Part shown: in pieces, positions 6,263 to 9,622 of the stretch
Position numbering within the stretch: position 1 is the stretch's first letter
How the letters are laid out: each line of letters opens with the position of its first letter
From: Prevotella sp. UBA3294
GTDB taxonomy: Bacteria > Bacteroidota > Bacteroidia > Bacteroidales > Bacteroidaceae
Length of the DNA stretch: 9,622 bases
Direction: 5' to 3'
Assembly: GCA_002361535.1 (NCBI GenBank)
Contig: DETG01000099.1
Span: forward strand, 1 to 9,622
The notes under the pieces: generated by a model
The model's input: only the letters and a program-made list of their open reading frames with translations
Told to the model about the DNA's origin: nothing
The model's database searches: none
Program-made: the position numbers and the translations under genes

Positions 6263-6778
6263 TCATGCCAACATTTTCTCAATATATTGACGCATTTCCT
6301 TTCTCGCTGTACCCAACCGATGCTCCACACTTTTGTAATTCATACGTAATGTCCTGGAAATTTCAGATACGGGAAGACCCTCGCAAAAATTCATCCGATA
6401 AACCATCTGTTGAGTGTCAGTGAGACGGGCCATACCACGTTCCATGATCTCATAGATTTCCACCACACTATAGACACTTCCCACATCAAGATCATCTTCT
6501 ACCCTCGCGTACTTCAGGTAATGCTCGTAGGCCTCAATCGACTGATGATGACGCCAATAGTCATACACTAAGTTTCGGGCGATGGTATATGCCAGACATG
6601 GCAGAGTCACGGGCGAAATCATCTTGTCAGTACTTAACAGACGGAGGAAAACATTCTGCACAATGTCTTCCGCCTCGTCCGCATACTGTAACTGCTTCTT
6701 GACGAACCCTAATAAGTCATCATAATGAGCAATGTAATAGTCAGCAATGATCTCGAATTTACCTTTTTGTACTTTCAT
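6263..6778 (-). CDS. ECF-type RNA polymerase sigma factor (sigma-70 family)
   Basis: A 171-aa alternative sigma factor that would direct RNA polymerase to a specific promoter set. Region 2 covers about residues 10-75: YDDLLGFVKKQL, then DEAEDIVQNVFLRLL, the core-binding helix, then LAYTIARNLVYDYWRHHQ, the -10 recognition helix. A short acidic linker (VEDDLDVGSVYSV) leads to region 4 (about 113-170) with LTDTQQMVYRMNFCEGLPVSEISRTL and MNYKSVEHRLGTARKEMRQYI, the -35-binding helix-turn-helix. The layout is that of the Bacteroidota ECF family that often works with FecR-like anti-sigma factors, but no anti-sigma gene or TonB-dependent receptor lies next to it. ATG 6778 is used. An in-frame GTG at 6790 would add four residues. 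It is divergent from htpG and ends at the terminator 6133-6179. The target regulon cannot be read from the sequence. Confidence 0.92.
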   Translation of the reverse strand: MKVQKGKFEIIADYYIAHYDDLLGFVKKQLQYADEAEDIVQNVFLRLLSTDKMISPVTLPCLAYTIARNLVYDYWRHHQSIEAYEHYLKYARVEDDLDVGSVYSVVEIYEIMERGMARLTDTQQMVYRMNFCEGLPVSEISRTLRMNYKSVEHRLGTARKEMRQYIEKMLA

Positions 6779-6807
6779 GACCGTAGTCACATCTATCGTT
6801 AGTTATG

Positions 6808-6815
6808 CAAAGGTA
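6808..6815 (-). promoter_or_regulatory. Candidate -7 element for the sigma-factor gene
   Basis: On the minus strand TACCTTTG matches the Bacteroidota -7 consensus TAnnTTTG exactly and lies 29 nt before the ATG at 6778. No TTTG is present at the usual distance upstream, so only half of the promoter is supported. If used, the leader would be only about 20 nt long, which favours the ATG over the GTG start. I found no convincing full promoter facing htpG in the same 189-bp gap, where only near matches such as TATCTTTC (about 6900-6907) occur. Confidence 0.35.
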
Positions 6816-6967
6816 ATGAAAATTTCTTTTCACGCTGCGATTAATAATTATAAAAAATGTAAATGAAACGATTTTATAGCAAATTGGCAACAAATGCAAT
6901 ATCTTTCTATCCTTTGGCATGGATTTTGCAAACAAGGGAAATGGAAATATAAACATTATTATACACT

Positions 6968-9025
6968 ATGCAAAAAGGTAATATTGGGGTTACAACCGAG
7001 AATATCTTCCCCGTTATCAAAAAGTTCTTGTATTCCGACCATGAGATCTTTTTACGTGAGATGGTTTCTAATGCCGTTGATGCGACACAGAAGCTGAAAA
7101 CATTGGCCGACCGTGGTGATTTCAAAGGTGAGTTAGGTGATCTTACTGTACAGGTGAAACTGAACGAGAAAGAGGGCACGCTGACCATTAGTGACCGAGG
7201 TATTGGTATGACCGAGGAGGAGATTGACAAATATATCAACCAAATCGCTTTCTCTGGTGTCAACGACTTCCTCGACAAATACAAAGACAATGCCAATGCG
7301 ATCATCGGACATTTCGGTCTGGGCTTCTATTCGTCGTTCATGGTATCCAAGAAGGTGGAAATTGTCACCAAGAGCTACAAGGAAGATGCCAAAGCCGTGA
7401 AATGGAGTTGCGACGGCAGTCCTGAGTTCACCATTGAGGAAACAGAAAAGGCCGACCGTGGTAGTGATATCATCCTTTATATCGACGATGACTGCAAGGA
7501 ATATCTGGAGAAAGGTCAGATTGAGCAGTTGCTGAATAAGTATTGTAAATTCATGCCTGTTCCTGTTGCTTTTGGAAAGAAGACGGAATGGAAGGACGGC
7601 AAGCAGGTGGAGACGTCCGAGGACAATGTCATCAACCACGTAGAACCGTTATGGACCAAGACACCCAGTACGCTGAAAGATGAAGACTATAAGAGTTTCT
7701 ACCGTACTCTCTACCCCATGCAGATGGACGAACCCCTTTTCTGGATTCATCTGAATGTAGATTATCCCTTCAACCTTACTGGAATTCTCTATTTCCCCCG
7801 TATCAAGAACAATATTGATATCCAACGTAATAAAATCCAGCTTTATTGCAATCAGGTCTTCGTTACCGACCAGGTGGAAGGAATCGTTCCTGAGTTCCTC
7901 ACCCTCCTTCATGGTGTCATCGACTCACCTGACATCCCCTTGAACGTGAGCCGAAGCTATCTGCAGAGCGATCGTGACGTTAAGAAGATCAGTACTTATA
8001 TCACCAAGAAAGTGGCTGACCGTCTGAACAGTATATTCAAGGAGAACAGGAAGGAATACGAGGAGAAATGGGACGACTTGAAACTCTTCATCCATTACGG
8101 TATGCTCTCACAGGAAGACTTCTACGACCGTGCCAAGGATTTCTGTCTGCTGAAGGATGTGGACGGCAAGTATTTCACATTGGATGAATACAAAACCCTC
8201 ATCAAGGACAACCAGACCGACAAAGACGGTAACTTGATCTACCTCTATGCCAATCACAAAGAAGAGGAGTATTCTTATATCGAGGCAGCCAAGGCGAAAG
8301 GATACAGTGTACTTTTGATGGACGGACAACTTGACACCCCAACCGTTTCCATGTTCGAACAGAAATTGGAGAAGAGCCGTTTCACACGTGTGGATGCCGA
8401 CATTATTGACAGACTTATCGTGAAGGAGGATGCTCCGAAGAATGATCTTGACGAAGGAACACGTGACAATTTGTCAGAGGCTTTCCGTTCACAGATGCCA
8501 AAGTTGGAGAAAGCAGAGTTCATGGTAGAGGTGCAGGCATTAGGCGAGACCGCCCAGCCTGTGATCATCACGCAGAGTGAGTATATGCGCAGGATGAAGG
8601 ATATGAGCCGCTATCAGCAGGGAATGAGTTTCTACGGACAGATGCCCGATAGCTATAACCTCATTCTGAACAGCGATCACCCGCTGATCAAGATAGTCGT
8701 CGATGATGAAACAGCAAAGGTAAGCGAGCAACTCAAGCCCATCGAGAGTGAGATCCGTGGACAGCAAGCCCGTGTTGACGTTTTGCGCAGTGAGCAGAAC
8801 AAGAAGAAATATGACGAGATCACCCAGGAAGAGAAAGACGATCTCCAAGCCAGTGAGAAAGTCCTCAATGAACAGAAGGATAAGAAGAAGGCTGTGATTG
8901 CCGACTATGCCAAAGGCAATGCCATTGTCCATCAGCTCATCGACCTTGCCTTGTTGCAGAACGGTATGTTGAAAGGCGCCGCCCTCGACACCTTCCTCAA
9001 GCGTAGCGTTGAACTGATCAAATAA
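6968..9025 (+). CDS. htpG: Molecular chaperone HtpG (bacterial Hsp90)
   Basis: Cytosolic ATP-dependent homodimeric chaperone that remodels client proteins together with the DnaK system. The 685-aa product is full length. The N-terminal GHKL ATPase shows Glu31 and Asn35 in FLREMVSNAVDAT, DRGIGM (76-81), the lid glycines GHFGLGF (114-120) and GSDIILYI. The middle domain contains YPFNLTGILYFP and the conserved LNVSRSYLQSDRDVKKI, whose Arg corresponds to the residue that contacts the ATP gamma-phosphate in Hsp90s. The C-terminal domain includes a Lys/Glu-rich insert (IRGQQARVDVLRSEQNKKK and following), which I associate with Bacteroidota HtpG, before the dimerisation helices ending in LKRSVELIK. 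The start at 6968 (MQKGNIGVTTENIFP) is the family start. The gene is divergent from the sigma-factor gene and its stop lies 3 nt from that of the opposing 111-aa gene. Confidence 0.97.
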   Translation: MQKGNIGVTTENIFPVIKKFLYSDHEIFLREMVSNAVDATQKLKTLADRGDFKGELGDLTVQVKLNEKEGTLTISDRGIGMTEEEIDKYINQIAFSGVNDFLDKYKDNANAIIGHFGLGFYSSFMVSKKVEIVTKSYKEDAKAVKWSCDGSPEFTIEETEKADRGSDIILYIDDDCKEYLEKGQIEQLLNKYCKFMPVPVAFGKKTEWKDGKQVETSEDNVINHVEPLWTKTPSTLKDEDYKSFYRTLYPMQMDEPLFWIHLNVDYPFNLTGILYFPRIKNNIDIQRNKIQLYCNQVFVTDQVEGIVPEFLTLLHGVIDSPDIPLNVSRSYLQSDRDVKKISTYITKKVADRLNSIFKENRKEYEEKWDDLKLFIHYGMLSQEDFYDRAKDFCLLKDVDGKYFTLDEYKTLIKDNQTDKDGNLIYLYANHKEEEYSYIEAAKAKGYSVLLMDGQLDTPTVSMFEQKLEKSRFTRVDADIIDRLIVKEDAPKNDLDEGTRDNLSEAFRSQMPKLEKAEFMVEVQALGETAQPVIITQSEYMRRMKDMSRYQQGMSFYGQMPDSYNLILNSDHPLIKIVVDDETAKVSEQLKPIESEIRGQQARVDVLRSEQNKKKYDEITQEEKDDLQASEKVLNEQKDKKKAVIADYAKGNAIVHQLIDLALLQNGMLKGAALDTFLKRSVELIK

Positions 9026-9028
9026 GAA

Positions 9029-9364
9029 TCAGAATAAAGATAAAGACTGGTCGATGACCGGTTTCGGATTCTCCGCTTGCGGCTCCTCATCACTGAACAT
9101 CAGCATGAGTTGCTGCGAGGCGGAGGATTTCTCGTTGATACGATAGATGCCTCGAGTTCCCGTGCTTTCAATGATGGAGTCGGAGTGTCTGGAGTTACGA
9201 AGCAAATACTGTTGCACATAGCGGTGCACCTCTTCGAGACTCACCGTTTCGAAGAACGTGTTCGAGGCATTGAATACATGGTGTGCGATCTTCTGCACAC
9301 TCAGTCCTTCCTTCCCTGCCTCTGTCAGCACCTTTAATATTGTATCGTCGTAACTTGTTGCCAA
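9029..9364 (-). CDS. Conserved-looking hypothetical protein, winged-helix-like, TTG start
   Basis: A 111-aa protein without signal peptide or membrane segment. I cannot name a function. Residues 8-70 look like a winged helix: helix TILKVLTEAG, then GLSVQKIAHHVFNAS, a long helix EVHRYVQQYLLRN, and a beta-wing SIIESTGTRGIYRIN. The tail (75-111) is acidic and probably disordered and ends in DQSLSLF, similar to bacterial sliding-clamp-binding peptides. The start must be TTG at 9364-9362, because an in-frame TAA stands five codons upstream and there is no ATG near the N-terminus. AGGCAAAG a few bases before supports this site. The gene is 3 nt from the htpG stop on the opposite strand. A terminator hairpin lies about 20 nt upstream, after the DUF2582-type gene. 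It could be a small DNA-binding regulator or a replication/repair accessory protein. Both are inferences. Confidence 0.75.
   Translation of the reverse strand: MATSYDDTILKVLTEAGKEGLSVQKIAHHVFNASNTFFETVSLEEVHRYVQQYLLRNSRHSDSIIESTGTRGIYRINEKSSASQQLMLMFSDEEPQAENPKPVIDQSLSLF
9046..9062. terminator. Possible weak terminator at the htpG / 111-aa gene junction
   Basis: A 7-bp stem with one G:T pair (ACTGGTC 9046-9052, GACCGGT 9056-9062) and a 3-nt loop lies 20 nt past the htpG stop. On the minus strand it is followed by CTTTATCTTTATTC, a T-rich stretch that reaches the stop of the 111-aa gene. On the plus strand only TTCGGATTC follows. The stem is inside the coding region of the 111-aa gene, so it may be chance. 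No other terminator candidate is seen between these tail-to-tail genes. Confidence 0.3.
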
Positions 9365-9385
9365 GAACTTTGCCTGTTATAATCA

Positions 9386-9422
9386 AAGAAGGGCCGGTAT
9401 GCACCAGCATCCAGCCCTTCTC
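9386..9422 (-). terminator. Hairpin terminator after the DUF2582-type gene
   Basis: AGAAGGGC (9387-9394) pairs with GCCCTTCT (9414-9421), with a further ATGC/GCAT stem (9399-9402 with 9407-9410) around the loop ACCA. On the minus strand it lies about 18 nt after the TAA at 9442-9440 and is followed by the T-rich TTGATTAT, consistent with intrinsic termination. It ends some 20 nt before the TTG start of the next gene on the same strand. Confidence 0.65.
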
Positions 9423-9439
9423 TTATGTCTCATTGTCTA

Positions 9440-9622
9440 TTAAGCCAAAACAATCTTACCTTCAGCATCCTTGATTTTGCCTTCCTTGAGCAACCAACCT
9501 GCACCCAGGATAACCTCCTCATTGCTGATCTTTGCTGCCTTAGCAATCTCTGCTACGGTCAGTGCTTTCTCTGCTCCTGCGAGTGCGTTGTACACATCAC
9601 CAGCCTTGAAACCTGCATTCTC
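9440..9622 (-). CDS. Winged helix-turn-helix protein, DUF2582-like, C-terminal part
   Basis: The minus-strand frame is open to the window edge, giving the last 60 residues of a protein whose start is outside. Reading begins ENAGFKAGDVYNALAG and proceeds through a helix-turn-helix pattern (ALTVAEIAKAAKISNEEVIL) to GAGWLLKEGKIKDAEGKIVLA and a TAA stop. The order (N)AG..VY.AL, a short helix-turn-helix, then GWL..E.KI and a terminal strand matches small winged-helix proteins of the DUF2582 type common in Bacteroidales, usually about 65-75 aa, so little is probably missing. The function of the family is not known to me; DNA binding is inferred from the fold. It is followed by a hairpin terminator and then by the 111-aa winged-helix-like gene, so two small putative DNA-binding proteins sit side by side. 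Confidence 0.75.
   Translation of the reverse strand, partial: ENAGFKAGDVYNALAGAEKALTVAEIAKAAKISNEEVILGAGWLLKEGKIKDAEGKIVLA

Noticed and set aside
6875..6920. Promoter-like words TATCTTTC and TATCCTTTG upstream of htpG
   Set aside because: Each is one base or one spacing unit off TAnnTTTG and no TTTG lies at the required distance, so I do not call a promoter here.
7133..7639. Long minus-strand open frames under htpG (also 8540-8932)
   Set aside because: They are antisense to a full-length, clearly conserved htpG and have the low-complexity composition expected of shadow frames; no start signals or family features.
1..9622. Defence island, phage, transposon or CRISPR content
   Set aside because: No transposase, integrase, direct-repeat array, toxin-antitoxin pair or defence-family motif was seen; the genes are mostly housekeeping with similar base and codon use throughout.

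Overview
The window looks like an ordinary chromosomal segment of a Bacteroidota member, most likely Bacteroidales and Prevotella-like. The main clues are gene content (a charged Bacteroidota-type HtpG, a clostripain-family lipoprotein, an Skp-like lipoprotein, small Bacteroidales-type hypotheticals), weak or absent Shine-Dalgarno sites with A/T-rich leaders, and a promoter of the Bacteroides type (TTTG, about 20 nt, TAnnTTTG). The genus is inferred, not proven. I see no tRNA, rRNA, insertion sequence, phage gene or CRISPR array, and no non-coding stretch longer than 300 bases.

Layout. (1) 1-1816, plus strand: the 3' end of valS, then a secreted clostripain-like (C11) cysteine protease lipoprotein 10 nt downstream. 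(2) 1833-3222, minus strand: nth (endonuclease III) followed by a DUF2461/TIGR02453 protein, convergent with the protease gene. (3) 3237-4198, minus strand: a promoter, a 64-aa single-pass membrane protein, an Skp/OmpH-like periplasmic lipoprotein, and a strong hairpin terminator that sits almost on the nth start codon. (4) 4204-6134, plus strand: pepD (M20 aminoacyl-histidine dipeptidase), translationally coupled by an ATGA overlap to a small unknown lipoprotein gene that carries a strong hairpin in its signal-peptide region, ending at a bidirectional terminator. (5) 6263-6967: an ECF-type sigma factor on the minus strand, divergent from htpG on the plus strand across a 189-bp region. (6) 9029-9622, minus strand: a 111-aa winged-helix-like protein with a TTG start and a C-terminal peptide resembling a sliding-clamp-binding motif, preceded by a hairpin terminator and the 3' end of a DUF2582-type winged-helix protein.

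The genes are mostly housekeeping: translation (valS), base-excision repair (nth), peptide use (clostripain-like protease, pepD), envelope protein folding (Skp-like), cytosolic chaperoning (htpG) and transcription (sigma factor, two small helix-turn-helix-like proteins). I found no convincing undescribed multi-gene system. The items most worth a second look are the clamp-motif-like tail of the 111-aa protein, the long loop in the C11 protease between its catalytic residues, the hairpin inside the small lipoprotein gene, and two minus-strand genes whose starts lie within about 25 nt of a terminator hairpin.
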